A stretch of 64,000 nucleotides of DNA from a virus. How positions within the stretch are numbered: the stretch's first letter is position 1; the number at the start of each line of letters is the position of its first letter. Shown one piece after another: positions 12,194 through 21,123 of this stretch. The stretch is taken from positions 20,977 to 84,976 of the IMG/VR virus record IMGVR_UViG_3300030107_006096. One strand, given 5' to 3'. The notes beneath the pieces are model-generated. The model did no database searches, was not told the origin of the DNA, and saw only the letters and a list, made by a program, of their open reading frames with translations. The translations under genes were made by a program, and so were the position numbers.

Positions 12194-12728
12194 AAGAATT
12201 ATAGACTTACTTCAAGAAAATAAATTAGTTGAAGCCACAGACATGACTGAGACTGTTTTATATTCCAAACTTACAGAAATTTTAGCAGAGAAGTATGAGG
12301 AAATTTCTCCCACTCTCTTTGGTGAGGCTAAGAAAGCAAAAGTCACGGACAAAGATGATGATGGTGAAGGAATGGATCCAGTTGGACATGGTGATGATGA
12401 TATTGATAATGATGGCGATTCTGATGATTCTGATGAGTATTTAAAGAACCGAAGAAAAGCAATCGGTAAAGCCATTAAGAAAGAACAAACAGAAGTTGAG
12501 GAGCAAGAAGAACCAAAAGCTCAAAAGAAAGGAACCGTTTACGGAATTTCCAAAGGTGCTTATAAAGCTAAATCTCCCGAACAAAGATCTTTAATTAAAC
12601 AGAAGCATCATAGAGATGCCGAGAAGTCCGAAAGAGAAGCAGAAAGAGAACGTGTCAAGAAAGCAAGAGAACGGTCTCAACAGCAAAGGGTTGATCAGGA
12701 AAGAGACATGGAGGCAGGTCGAGGATGA
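12180..12728 (+). CDS. Putative prohead core protein with Asp-rich calcium-loop-like segment
   Basis: A 182-residue protein. Residues about 55-85 form a strongly acidic run (KDDDGEGMD..., DIDNDGDSDDSDEYL) with the DxDxDG spacing of EF-hand/dockerin-type calcium loops. After it comes a very basic, Arg/Glu-rich helical tail. It overlaps the previous gene by 14 bases and gp21 by ATGA. The location in the 20-21 interval and the charge segregation suggest a prohead core component; metal binding is inference. Confidence 0.55.
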   Translation: MTLTKRIIDLLQENKLVEATDMTETVLYSKLTEILAEKYEEISPTLFGEAKKAKVTDKDDDGEGMDPVGHGDDDIDNDGDSDDSDEYLKNRRKAIGKAIKKEQTEVEEQEEPKAQKKGTVYGISKGAYKAKSPEQRSLIKQKHHRDAEKSEREAERERVKKARERSQQQRVDQERDMEAGRG

Positions 12729-13372
12729 AATTAATTACAGAAATGACAGAGGACATTCAACTTCTCGCAGAGGTAAATGAAAAAACCGGCGAGAAGAATT
12801 ATTTCATTGAAGGTGTCTTCATGCAAGCCGGTCAGAAAAATCGTAATAATAGAATCTATCCTTCTGAGATTTTGAACAAAGAAGTTGGTAGATACACTAA
12901 AGAGTATGTTAATAAGAATCGAGCCATGGGTGAATTAAATCACCCACAAGGTCCCACAGTAAATCTTGATCGTGTATCCCATATTATCAAAGAGCTTCGT
13001 GTGGATGGAAATGACATCTATGGGAAGGCAAAAGTGATGGACACACCTATGGGCAAGATTGCAAAAAATCTTATTGATGAGGGTGCTAAACTTGGCGTAT
13101 CTTCCCGTGGAATGGGTTCTTTGAAAGAAAAAAATGGAATCAATGAAGTCCAAAAAGACTTCATGCTTGCTGCTGTAGATATTGTTGCTGACCCATCAGC
13201 ACCAAACGCTTTCGTGAATGGAATAATGGAAGGCGCAGAGTGGGTTTGGGATAACGGACTATTGAAGCAAAAACGAATTGAAGAATATAAAGCAGAGATA
13301 GAAAAAACGTCTAGAGCAGATTTAGAAGAAAAGGCTCTAAAATTGTTCACAGATTTCATGTCAAACTTATAA
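12725..13372 (+). CDS. gp21: Prohead core protease gp21
   Basis: A 215-residue serine protease of the phage prohead type, close to T4 gp21 (212). It has the catalytic His in GELNHP (H73) and the catalytic Ser in GVSSRG (S126 or S127), followed by DIVADPSAPNAFV with the third catalytic-site segment. It matures the capsid and destroys the scaffold. It is coupled by ATGA overlap to the upstream core gene. Confidence 0.95.
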   Translation: MKLITEMTEDIQLLAEVNEKTGEKNYFIEGVFMQAGQKNRNNRIYPSEILNKEVGRYTKEYVNKNRAMGELNHPQGPTVNLDRVSHIIKELRVDGNDIYGKAKVMDTPMGKIAKNLIDEGAKLGVSSRGMGSLKEKNGINEVQKDFMLAAVDIVADPSAPNAFVNGIMEGAEWVWDNGLLKQKRIEEYKAEIEKTSRADLEEKALKLFTDFMSNL

Positions 13373-13376
13373 AAAC

Positions 13377-13384
13377 TATAAATA
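13377..13384 (+). promoter_or_regulatory. T4-type late promoter for gp22
   Basis: An exact TATAAATA, just after the gp21 stop and 31 bases before the gp22 ATG. Confidence 0.78.
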
Positions 13385-13415
13385 CTAAGATATATCGTCT
13401 ACAAGGAGAAGTCAA

Positions 13416-14561
13416 ATGGAATATATGGATCCAATCGAAACAGCAAGAGCCATTCTTGCAGGAGAACTTTCTGAAACTCTAGATCCCGAAGAGGATCTGG
13501 AAGATACCGCTATTGATGCTGAAATTGAGGAAGACCTCGAAGAAGCAAAGCATAAGAATAATGATGATGAAGATGAAGACAACGATGACGAAGATGATGA
13601 AGAAACTGATGAAGATTACGATGTTCGTCGTGGCAAAAAGGTCAACAAAGAAGCTGTTGTAAATCCTAAGAGCGAGGAAGATAAGGATCTTTATAAAGAT
13701 GCTCAGGGTAAAGGTGCTAAGGTTGCTAAACCAACTGGCAATGCCTCTGGAAAAAACAAAAGCGGCATCAAAGCAAAAGCATCTTCTGCTTCAGGAAAGA
13801 TAGACACACCCACTGCCAGCGGAAGCTCACAGGAAAGATTAGAGCAGCATATGACTACTCTCTTTGATGGTGAAGAACTGACTGAACAGTTTAAGACTAA
13901 GGCTTCTACCATTTTTGAAGCAGCAATAAACGAAAGAGTTAGTGAAGTCGAGGCTTCTTTACTTGAACAGTATGAAGAAGTTATTGAAGAGCATACTGAG
14001 GCTATCTCTAAAGAATTAGCAGAAAAAATCGATAACTATCTCACCTACGTTGTTGAGAAGTGGGTTGAGGAAAATGAAATTGCAATCGAGACTGGCATTC
14101 GTGCTGATATTGCAGAAGATTTTATGACTGGTCTTAAAGAACTTTTCGAGAACTCATATGTTGATGTTCCTGAAGAGAAGAATGATTTAGTTGAGCAACT
14201 CGCAGAAGCAGTTGTTGATCTTCAAGATAAATTAGAAAACGAAATTGCTAGAAATATTGATCTCAAATCAAACGTAATGGAAAGCCGTTGCGAAACAATT
14301 CTGAGTGAAGTTTCTGAAGGACTTGTAGACACAGAAGCAGAAAAACTTCACTCTCTCGCAGAGGGAATTGAATTTGAAGATGAAGATCAGTATCGTGAGA
14401 AGTTAAACATTCTTAGAGAAAGTTATTTTGGAGAATCAGCAGTTTCATTAAATGAAGAAGATTCTTCTAACAATCAAATCGAAACACCCGCTGGTATGGA
14501 AAGATACATGTCTGCTCTTTCTAAATCAGCAAAACTTAGCAAAGAGAACAGGCTATCCTAA
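13416..14561 (+). CDS. gp22: Prohead core scaffolding protein gp22
   Basis: A 381-residue, extremely acidic protein; T4 gp22 is about 269 residues. Residues 20-70 are almost all Asp/Glu, and the rest is long helix or coiled coil (EQYEEVIEEHTEAISKELAEK region). The C-terminal part contains the scaffold-like helix around PAGMERYMSALSKSAK. Its position between the protease and the major capsid protein, and its charge pattern, fit the main scaffold. Nearby gp21 would cut it during maturation. Confidence 0.88.
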   Translation: MEYMDPIETARAILAGELSETLDPEEDLEDTAIDAEIEEDLEEAKHKNNDDEDEDNDDEDDEETDEDYDVRRGKKVNKEAVVNPKSEEDKDLYKDAQGKGAKVAKPTGNASGKNKSGIKAKASSASGKIDTPTASGSSQERLEQHMTTLFDGEELTEQFKTKASTIFEAAINERVSEVEASLLEQYEEVIEEHTEAISKELAEKIDNYLTYVVEKWVEENEIAIETGIRADIAEDFMTGLKELFENSYVDVPEEKNDLVEQLAEAVVDLQDKLENEIARNIDLKSNVMESRCETILSEVSEGLVDTEAEKLHSLAEGIEFEDEDQYREKLNILRESYFGESAVSLNEEDSSNNQIETPAGMERYMSALSKSAKLSKENRLS

Positions 14562-14576
14562 ATTTTAAATCTTATA

Positions 14577-14584
14577 GATAAATA
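14577..14584 (+). promoter_or_regulatory. T4-type late promoter (variant) for gp23
   Basis: GATAAATA differs by one base from the late octamer and sits 26 bases before the gp23 ATG, in the gap after gp22. Confidence 0.6.
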
Positions 14585-14610
14585 GTATACTTAAACAAAG
14601 GAGATACGAA

Positions 14611-16104
14611 ATGGACTTTAACGGAGTTACCCCCTACGACCAGTTAGTAGAAAAGTGGTCACCCATCCTTGAACATCCTGAAATGGATGGAATTGAAGAT
14701 GGTTATAGAAGAAAATGTACTGCTGCCATGCTTGAAAATCAGGAAAGAGCATTAGCAGAAGAACGAGGTTATCAGCACAATCTTAGCGAAGCATATCCTT
14801 TAAATGCTGTAGATAGAGCCGGAGATACCGGACTTGCAGGTGTAAATGGTTCACAGCGCCCAATGGGTGGTTATGATCCTATTTTAATCAGTCTCGTCCG
14901 TCGTGCTATGCCTAACTTAATGGCATATGACATTTGCGGTGTTCAGCCAATGAGCGCCCCAACTGGACTTATCTTTGCACTTAAGGCACAACATTCTGGT
15001 GGTGCTGCCGCTGGTGATCAAGAAGCACTCTTCCACGAAGCAGGAAACCGTGGTGGTACTGCTGCTGCTGCTAATGGTGCTACTGCTGCTGCTGACTGGG
15101 ATCCCCTGCTCGGTTTCACTGGTTCTGATATCTCTATCGCTAGAGCAATGACCAGAAATGATGCTGAAGGTTTAGGTGGAGGTTCAATCGGTTTCGCAGA
15201 GATGGCATTCAGCATTGAGCGTACATCCGTTACTGCGAAGACTCGCGCCCTCAAGGCTGAGTATACGACAGAACTTGCTCAGGACCTTAAAGCAGTTCAT
15301 GGACTCGACGCAGAGAGTGAACTTGCTAACATCCTTAGCACTGAAATTCTTTCAGAAATTAACCGTGAAGTCGTTCGTACAATCTACGGTGTTGCTAAAC
15401 TTGGTGGTCAGCAGAGAGATCTGACTTACGCCGGTGCAACAGCCGCTGCTGAACACGCTTATGGTGTTCCTGCCGGTCGTGGACTGGATGGTACAGTTCA
15501 TGGTGGTGGTATCTACGACATCGTAAACGATGCCGACGGACGTTGGAGTGCAGAGCGTTGGAGAGGACTTATGTTCCAGATCGAACGTGAAGCAAACGTA
15601 ATCGCCAAAGAGACTCGTAGAGGAAAAGGTAACGTCATCATGTGCGACAGCGACACTGCTTCAGCACTCGCAATGGCTGGATTCCTTAACATCTCACCTG
15701 CTCTTAACAATAACTTAGACATTGATGATACTGGAAACACTTTTGCCGGTATGCTTAATGGTAAGTTTAAAGTTTATATCGATCCTTATGTTAACGCAAA
15801 CTCAAGTGCATATAGCACTAACACTGCTCAGAACTTCGTTTGTGTTGGATACAGAGGAACAAATCCATATGACGCTGGACTCTTCTACTGCCCATACGTT
15901 CCACTCCAGATGGTTCGTGCAGTTGGTGAGAATACCTTCCAGCCCAAGATTGGATTCAAGACTCGTTACGGATTAGTCAGCAACCCATTCGTCACCACAA
16001 ATGGTGCAAACAATGGTACGCCTGACGGAGAGACATTAACAGTTCGTGTTAATCCTTATTATAGAATTATGCGTCTGATTAATCTCCACGGACAGGGTTC
16101 GTGA
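14611..16104 (+). CDS. gp23: Major capsid protein gp23
   Basis: A 497-residue protein (T4 gp23 is 521). It contains the strongly conserved blocks PILISLVRRAMPNLMAYDICGVQPM, the segment near MTRNDAEGLGG, and KTRALKAEYTTELAQDLKAVHGLDAE. The C-terminal YRGTNPYDAGLFYCPYVPLQ motif is a hallmark of gp23 in marine T4-like phages. Codon use is visibly more G/C-rich than its neighbours, as expected for the most abundant product. No gp24 vertex paralogue follows, as in other marine T4-likes. Confidence 0.98.
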   Translation: MDFNGVTPYDQLVEKWSPILEHPEMDGIEDGYRRKCTAAMLENQERALAEERGYQHNLSEAYPLNAVDRAGDTGLAGVNGSQRPMGGYDPILISLVRRAMPNLMAYDICGVQPMSAPTGLIFALKAQHSGGAAAGDQEALFHEAGNRGGTAAAANGATAAADWDPLLGFTGSDISIARAMTRNDAEGLGGGSIGFAEMAFSIERTSVTAKTRALKAEYTTELAQDLKAVHGLDAESELANILSTEILSEINREVVRTIYGVAKLGGQQRDLTYAGATAAAEHAYGVPAGRGLDGTVHGGGIYDIVNDADGRWSAERWRGLMFQIEREANVIAKETRRGKGNVIMCDSDTASALAMAGFLNISPALNNNLDIDDTGNTFAGMLNGKFKVYIDPYVNANSSAYSTNTAQNFVCVGYRGTNPYDAGLFYCPYVPLQMVRAVGENTFQPKIGFKTRYGLVSNPFVTTNGANNGTPDGETLTVRVNPYYRIMRLINLHGQGS

Positions 16105-16132
16105 TCTCCTAACTCGTAACTCCGAGTAAATG

Positions 16133-16161
16133 GGGGAGTCCTTCGGGACTCCCCTTTTTTT
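16133..16161 (+). terminator. Intrinsic terminator after gp23
   Basis: A perfect 9-bp stem, GGGGAGTCC (16133-16141) with GGACTCCCC (16146-16154), is closed by a TTCG tetraloop and followed by seven T residues. It lies 28 bases after the gp23 stop and would end the late capsid transcript. Confidence 0.95.
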
Positions 16162-16162
16162 A

Positions 16163-16170
16163 TATAAATA
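16163..16170 (+). promoter_or_regulatory. T4-type late promoter for the gp3-like gene
   Basis: An exact TATAAATA follows the terminator T-run immediately, 20 bases before the next ATG. It restarts late transcription for the tail completion gene. Confidence 0.78.
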
Positions 16171-16189
16171 GTATTATGGAGGGAACATC

Positions 16190-16753
16190 ATGCCAGGATA
16201 TACAGCAGAAAATGAAGTAGCGATTGATGTTAAATATCAAAATTCTGCCTATAAACAACCAGCAGATGATAACTATCTCTTAAATAATGCTTTCAGATTT
16301 AATTTACAAAGGACTCCAACTGTAACTTATTTCTGTCAAAGGGCAGCAATACCTCAACTATCTTTCAATATCATTGAACAGCCCACTAGATTTGGAGCAA
16401 AGGTTTATAAGGCTGGAACCTCTTACGAATATTCTGAACTTGAAATTGAATTTATAGTTGATGAAAGAATGAGAAATTGGCTAGAGTTGCATGATTGGAT
16501 GAGATCATTAAGTAACGCCGAAGACGCATCAGAATTTATTCCATACGAACAACAAACATCTACAGCAGAAATAATAGTCTTAACCAGTGCTTATAAGCCC
16601 TATCTTGCAGTAACATTTAAAGATGTATTTCCGACATCGTTAGGACAGATAAATTTTGATTCTACAATATCAGAAACAGAACCAGTTATATCTTCTGCAA
16701 CATTTAGATATTCGACGTATTCAATAAGAACCTTAGGCGATTTTCGCCCTTGA
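16190..16753 (+). CDS. gp3: Tail completion/tube-terminator-like protein (gp3-like)
   Basis: A 187-residue protein. T4 gp3, which caps the tail tube, is 176 residues, and the gene in this place (between 23 and uvsY) is annotated gp3 in marine T4-like phages. The sequence resembles tube-fold proteins: NNAFRFNLQRTPTVTYF, an IPQLSFN strand, and an ELEIEFIVDERMRNWLELHDWM helix. These features parallel gp19 in this window. The assignment rests on synteny plus fold-like features. Confidence 0.72.
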   Translation: MPGYTAENEVAIDVKYQNSAYKQPADDNYLLNNAFRFNLQRTPTVTYFCQRAAIPQLSFNIIEQPTRFGAKVYKAGTSYEYSELEIEFIVDERMRNWLELHDWMRSLSNAEDASEFIPYEQQTSTAEIIVLTSAYKPYLAVTFKDVFPTSLGQINFDSTISETEPVISSATFRYSTYSIRTLGDFRP

Positions 16754-16777
16754 CTTGTTTTAAAATTATGCTAAAAT
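16750..16777 (+). promoter_or_regulatory. Sigma70-like promoter for uvsY-uvsW
   Basis: The -35 TTGACT (16750-16755) and the -10 TAAAAT (16772-16777) are separated by 16 bases. The -35 overlaps the stop of the gp3-like gene. It separates the late structural block from recombination genes that need earlier expression. Confidence 0.65.
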
Positions 16778-16802
16778 GAAACTCCCATTACAGGAGTCCT
16801 AT

Positions 16803-17237
16803 ATGCGTTTTGATGAAATTAAAAAAATGATTGAAGAAGATATTGTGATGGATTCGACAGAGCTTGATAAAGAGGCTTTAAAGACACCACAACTGCATGG
16901 AAAATATCTAAATATACTGATTGATGAAAAGTTAAAACTATCAAAGTATGACAGTGATTTCAAAAAACTAAAGAGAAAGAAATGGCTTTACTATACAGGA
17001 AAGATGAGTCAAGAAGAATTAAATGAACTGGGTTGGGATCCGTTTGATTTAAATATACTTAAAACTGATATAGATAAGTTTCTAGATTCTGATGATGATT
17101 TAATCGTATTGAACGATAAGATTTTATTTTTAAAAGAAAAGGTGAACTACCTAGAAACCACTTTGAAGATGATTTCAAATAGACAGTGGTTGATAAGAGA
17201 GGCAATCGATTGGGTTAAATTTACGCATGGAACATGA
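16803..17237 (+). CDS. uvsY: UvsY recombination mediator
   Basis: I start at ATG 16803, preceded by GGAG (16792-16795), giving 144 residues (T4 UvsY 137). The upstream ATG 16776 overlaps the putative -10 box and is unlikely. The N-terminus MRFDEIKKMIEEDIVMDST matches the T4 pattern (MR...DV.IDST), followed by the charged helix with KWLYYTGKMS. UvsY loads the UvsX recombinase onto gp32-coated single strands. It overlaps uvsW by 11 bases. Confidence 0.88.
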   Translation: MRFDEIKKMIEEDIVMDSTELDKEALKTPQLHGKYLNILIDEKLKLSKYDSDFKKLKRKKWLYYTGKMSQEELNELGWDPFDLNILKTDIDKFLDSDDDLIVLNDKILFLKEKVNYLETTLKMISNRQWLIREAIDWVKFTHGT

Positions 17238-18708
17238 TAGTATTCACATAAAACCATATGATGATGTTTACATAAAAGTAGACTGTGAACGGGGAGTTGC
17301 AAAAGAACTTTCTGATTTTTTCACATTCAAAGTTCCTAACTATCAATACACTCCCGCTTTCAAGAATAAAGCATGGGATGGGCAAATAAGACTTTATAAC
17401 ATCTACAAGCAAACGATATACAAAGGTCTTTTAGATTATATCTTAAAGTTTGCAGAAGATAGGGATTATAAAGTAACGTCTTCTTTAGATATACAGGATT
17501 ACAATTTCACGAAAGATGGAATAAAGTCCTTCATTGAAACACATTTAAATATTCCATATTCGCCATATGAACATCAAATAGATGCCGTTCATCATGCAAT
17601 TAATAATGATAGGTGTCTTCTTTTATCTCCTACTGGTTCTGGTAAATCTTTGATCATATATTCTTTAATGAGATACTATTCTGATAAGATAAATGATGAT
17701 AAGAAAATACTAATCATAGTTCCTACAACAGGGCTGGTATCTCAGATGATAAGTGACTTTAAAGATTATTCGAAAGATACAAAATGGAATGCAGGTAAAA
17801 ATTGTCACGCTATATTCTCTGGACAAGACAAATCTACCGATAAGAAAATAGTAATATCAACATGGCAAAGTATTCATAATATGAATGAGAAATATTTTGA
17901 TCAATTTGAAGCTGTGTTTGGGGATGAGTGTCATTTGTTCAAAGCAAAATCATTAACAAAGATAATGAGTAAACTTAAAAAATGTCCCTATCGTTTTGGT
18001 ACAACTGGCACATTGGATGATTCGCAGACACATAAACTTGTAATTGAAGGACTCTTTGGAAGAGTATTTAAAGTTACTACAACGAAACAATTAATGGAGG
18101 AGAATCTTCTTTCTGAACTCAAAATAGATTGCATCACCCTTTCTTATAGCGATGAAGAAGTGCAGGAAATAAAAAGAGCAAAGTATATTGAGGAAATTAA
18201 ATGGCTTATTGCAAGTGAAAAGAGAAACAAATTCATACAAAATTTAGCATCAAATGTTGAAGGGAATACTCTTCTTTTATTCAACTATGTGAAAGAACAT
18301 GGTGTTCCTCTATACGAAAATCTAAAAAAGAAACACAAGGACAAACCCATCTTTATGATTCATGGAGGAACCAGTGTAGAGCAGAGAGAAGAGATTAGGA
18401 ATATTGTAGACAAGGAAAAAAATGCTATTTTAGTGGCTTCATATGGAACATGTTCTACGGGAATCAACATCAAAAACATTCACAATATCATATTTGCTTC
18501 TCCCTCCCGTTCAGTTATTCGTGTCCTACAGTCCATAGGTCGCGGCCTAAGGACTTCGAAGACTAAAAATAAGGTAAGACTATATGATATCAGTGATGAT
18601 TTGAAGTATCTGAAATATGTGAATCATACATACAAACATTTACACGAAAGAATTAAGATATATAATAAAGAGAGATTTGATTTTAAAAGAATCTCTATAA
18701 AACTATAG
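17227..18708 (+). CDS. uvsW: UvsW DNA/RNA helicase
   Basis: A 493-residue SF2 helicase (T4 UvsW 503). An N-terminal substrate-binding domain (about residues 1-110) precedes Walker A SPTGSGKS (134-141), the DECH box in FGDECHLF, the motif TTGTLDD, and the arginine-finger motif VLQSIGRGLR. It unwinds R-loops and branched intermediates and switches replication from origin to recombination mode. It shares the uvsY promoter at 16750. Confidence 0.96.
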   Translation: MEHDSIHIKPYDDVYIKVDCERGVAKELSDFFTFKVPNYQYTPAFKNKAWDGQIRLYNIYKQTIYKGLLDYILKFAEDRDYKVTSSLDIQDYNFTKDGIKSFIETHLNIPYSPYEHQIDAVHHAINNDRCLLLSPTGSGKSLIIYSLMRYYSDKINDDKKILIIVPTTGLVSQMISDFKDYSKDTKWNAGKNCHAIFSGQDKSTDKKIVISTWQSIHNMNEKYFDQFEAVFGDECHLFKAKSLTKIMSKLKKCPYRFGTTGTLDDSQTHKLVIEGLFGRVFKVTTTKQLMEENLLSELKIDCITLSYSDEEVQEIKRAKYIEEIKWLIASEKRNKFIQNLASNVEGNTLLLFNYVKEHGVPLYENLKKKHKDKPIFMIHGGTSVEQREEIRNIVDKEKNAILVASYGTCSTGINIKNIHNIIFASPSRSVIRVLQSIGRGLRTSKTKNKVRLYDISDDLKYLKYVNHTYKHLHERIKIYNKERFDFKRISIKL

Positions 18709-18718
18709 AGGAGAGTAC

Positions 18719-19441
18719 ATGAAAAGTAAGTACAGAATCTTAAAGTTGAAAAGTGGGGAAGAGATTATTGCTAGAATTGTTGGCTCCACAAGAGAGAAAA
18801 TGACTCTAGAAAGACCTATGGTTTTTAGGACTACTTTTCAAATGGATGGTTTTGGAAGAAAGAGAGAAATTACTTTCCTCCGAGACTGGTTACAAAATAC
18901 CAACGATATTAAAATAGAAATTCCTAAAGATCATATAGCTTCATTTCTTGCTCCCAATAGTGAAGTTTCGAAATTATATGAAATGGAAAAGGAACGAGAT
19001 GACGTTCCTCCAAGTTTAAAATCTCCGGAGATTCCGGACATGAATAATGAAAGTCAATCTTCTGTATCTTCTATATTAGATGAGTTATTGAAAGAAAAGA
19101 TAAATGATGAAGAAGAAAAGTTAGAAGACTTATTGGCAAGTATGGAAGATTTTAAAGAAGATTTCCCAGATCAAATGATGGAAGAAAACGATCCGACTAC
19201 TCAGGAGTTCATAGTTATGAATATGTTATTTCCCCCGTCTATGCTAAAGGATATGATTGATAGGGGAATAATTGATCCAATGGAACTGGGTTCCATACTA
19301 GATTCATTCGGTCCAAAGGAAAATGAACATCCGGAAGGAATGAGTGATAAATATACTGGTGATGAAAATGATAGAGAAGATTTTGGCAATAAGTGGTCAG
19401 ATTGGTCGCCTGATATTAATGATTATTTAAAACCAGAATAA
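18719..19441 (+). CDS. Sm-like-fold N-terminal protein, function unknown
   Basis: A 240-residue protein with SD GAGGAGAG before ATG 18719. The first 75 residues (RILKLKSGEEIIARIVGS, then ERPMVFR) have the strand pattern of Lsm/Sm beta-barrels. The rest is acidic and helical with many Asp/Glu. I recall a conserved gene of this type between uvsW and 55 in marine T4-like phages, without an assigned function. RNA binding would be an inference from the Sm-like pattern. Confidence 0.6.
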   Translation: MKSKYRILKLKSGEEIIARIVGSTREKMTLERPMVFRTTFQMDGFGRKREITFLRDWLQNTNDIKIEIPKDHIASFLAPNSEVSKLYEMEKERDDVPPSLKSPEIPDMNNESQSSVSSILDELLKEKINDEEEKLEDLLASMEDFKEDFPDQMMEENDPTTQEFIVMNMLFPPSMLKDMIDRGIIDPMELGSILDSFGPKENEHPEGMSDKYTGDENDREDFGNKWSDWSPDINDYLKPE

Positions 19442-19455
19442 TTGTTCTTCAATCC

Positions 19456-19483
19456 TTGACAAAGGCGATTTTAATCGTACAAT
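19456..19483 (+). promoter_or_regulatory. Sigma70-like promoter for gp55-47-46
   Basis: A consensus TTGACA (19456-19461) and TACAAT (19478-19483) are separated by 16 bases, in the gap upstream of gp55. This is the best host-type promoter in the window and drives the late sigma factor and the 47/46 nuclease genes. Confidence 0.78.
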
Positions 19484-19520
19484 AAAAAGTGTCAAGAAAA
19501 AAATATAAGGTTGAAGAAAA

Positions 19521-20102
19521 ATGAGTAAAAAGAAAAACGCAAATCATTACATTGATAACAAAGTTTTTTATCAAGCGATGATAGAGTGGAAAGAGAAAAT
19601 AAAAGAAGCAGAAGAGGTGGGAGATCCAAGACCTGCTGTTACGGAATATATCGGAAAGTGTTTCATGGATATAGCAGAACACTTAGCATATAGACCTAAT
19701 TTTATGAACTATCCATATAAAGATGAAATGATTGGCGATGGAATAGAAAATTGTATTCTGTACGCTCACAATTTTAATCCAGAAAAATCAAAAAATCCTT
19801 TTTCATATTTCACACAGATCATATACTATGCATTCTTGAGAAGAATAGAAAAGGAAAAGAAAAATTCATACATCAAATATAAGATGTTAGAAATGAATGA
19901 TCCTGAAGGTCTATTTTCGAAATACTTTAAGGATAATTTTTTCAAAGGTGAAGATGATGATAAAAGTATTAAAGACATTTTCAACCTTTCAGAAAAAGAT
20001 ATAGAAAAGTTTGAACCCAAAAAGAAAAAGAAAAGAAAGAAAAAGGCATCTCTTGATGATGTCATGGAAGATGAAGTAAATGAAGATAGCACTAATAAAT
20101 GA
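19521..20102 (+). CDS. gp55: Late-promoter sigma factor gp55
   Basis: A 193-residue protein (T4 gp55 185). The central part resembles sigma region 2: EMIGDGIENCILYAHNFNPEK followed by NPFSYFTQIIYYAFLRRI. The C-terminus is a Lys-rich run then an acidic tail, the part that in T4 gp55 contacts the sliding clamp. It directs RNA polymerase to TATAAATA late promoters, several of which lie upstream of structural genes in this window. It overlaps gp47 by 23 bases. Confidence 0.94.
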   Translation: MSKKKNANHYIDNKVFYQAMIEWKEKIKEAEEVGDPRPAVTEYIGKCFMDIAEHLAYRPNFMNYPYKDEMIGDGIENCILYAHNFNPEKSKNPFSYFTQIIYYAFLRRIEKEKKNSYIKYKMLEMNDPEGLFSKYFKDNFFKGEDDDKSIKDIFNLSEKDIEKFEPKKKKKRKKKASLDDVMEDEVNEDSTNK

Positions 20103-21123
20103 CACGCATTTTGGAGCTAGAGGCGATTCACAATTATTCCTAGACTACTTTATGAAATTTTTTGATGAAGTATTCTTTCCCTATGTAAAAGAAAATAATA
20201 TTAAAACTATCATTCATGCAGGTGATTTGATGGATCGCCGCAAGTTTGTAAACTTTAGTATTCTAAATCAAGTTCGCAATCGATTCATCAAACAACTCGA
20301 AGATGAAAATATTCAGATGCATTGTATTATTGGCAATCATGACATCTACTACAGAAATACTAATGATGTTAATTCTACAACAGAGTTGTTCAAGGATGAT
20401 ATTTCAATATATGAAAAGCCCACTGTGATAGATTTTGATGGCTTAAATATTGGATTTTTACCTTGGGTAAATAAAGAAAATTATGAAGAGTCAATTCAAT
20501 TTATTAAGACGGCAAATGCAGCAATTCTAGTCGGACATTTAGAGTTGGATGGATATCAGGTTCTCCGTGGAGTAAAGTATCACGGAGGAATGGATTCTAA
20601 ATTGTTTGATCGTTATGAGAAAGTTCTTTCGGGACATTTTCATTGCCGTCAAGAACAAGATAACATTTACTATCTTGGCACACAATACCAGATGACATTT
20701 GCCGACTTGAATGAAAGAAAAGGCTTTCATATTCTTGACACTGAAACTAGGGAAGTAGAGTTCATCGAAAACCCATATCAAATGTTTCATATACTAGAAT
20801 ATAATGATGAAGATGGTCCAATTGATGTTGATAAGTTAGATTTGGATTACTTAAAAGATTGTTATGTCCGTCTGGACATTCACCATAAGAAACATGCTTA
20901 CAGTTTTGATCGATTTATGGATCGGCTTTACGACGTTGGAGCCGCAAAGATCACAACTGTAGAAGAATCAATAGATGAAAATGAAGAGGAAGAACTTGTT
21001 GACTTAGCTCAGGATACTGTTACACTAATCAATAACGAAATCGATTTATTGGATGAAGTAGAAGACAAACCAAGAATGAAAAAGATAATTAAAGATCTTT
21101 ACATGGAGAGTTTATCGCTGTGA
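20080..21123 (+). CDS. gp47: Recombination endonuclease subunit gp47 (Mre11-like)
   Basis: A 347-residue calcineurin-like phosphoesterase (T4 gp47 339). The metal-binding motifs appear in order: NDTHFG (residues 7-12), HAGDLMDRR, GNHDI, GHLEL and SGHFH. The start ATG lies inside gp55. Together with gp46 it resects double-strand ends and degrades host DNA. Confidence 0.97.
   Translation: MKIALINDTHFGARGDSQLFLDYFMKFFDEVFFPYVKENNIKTIIHAGDLMDRRKFVNFSILNQVRNRFIKQLEDENIQMHCIIGNHDIYYRNTNDVNSTTELFKDDISIYEKPTVIDFDGLNIGFLPWVNKENYEESIQFIKTANAAILVGHLELDGYQVLRGVKYHGGMDSKLFDRYEKVLSGHFHCRQEQDNIYYLGTQYQMTFADLNERKGFHILDTETREVEFIENPYQMFHILEYNDEDGPIDVDKLDLDYLKDCYVRLDIHHKKHAYSFDRFMDRLYDVGAAKITTVEESIDENEEEELVDLAQDTVTLINNEIDLLDEVEDKPRMKKIIKDLYMESLSL

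Noticed and set aside
16105-16189. Possible gp24 vertex gene after gp23
   Set aside because: The 85-base gap holds only a terminator and a late promoter; no capsid paralogue is present here.
16776-16802. Upstream ATG start for uvsY
   Set aside because: It overlaps the putative -10 box and lacks an SD; ATG 16803 has GGAG at proper spacing and matches the UvsY N-terminus.
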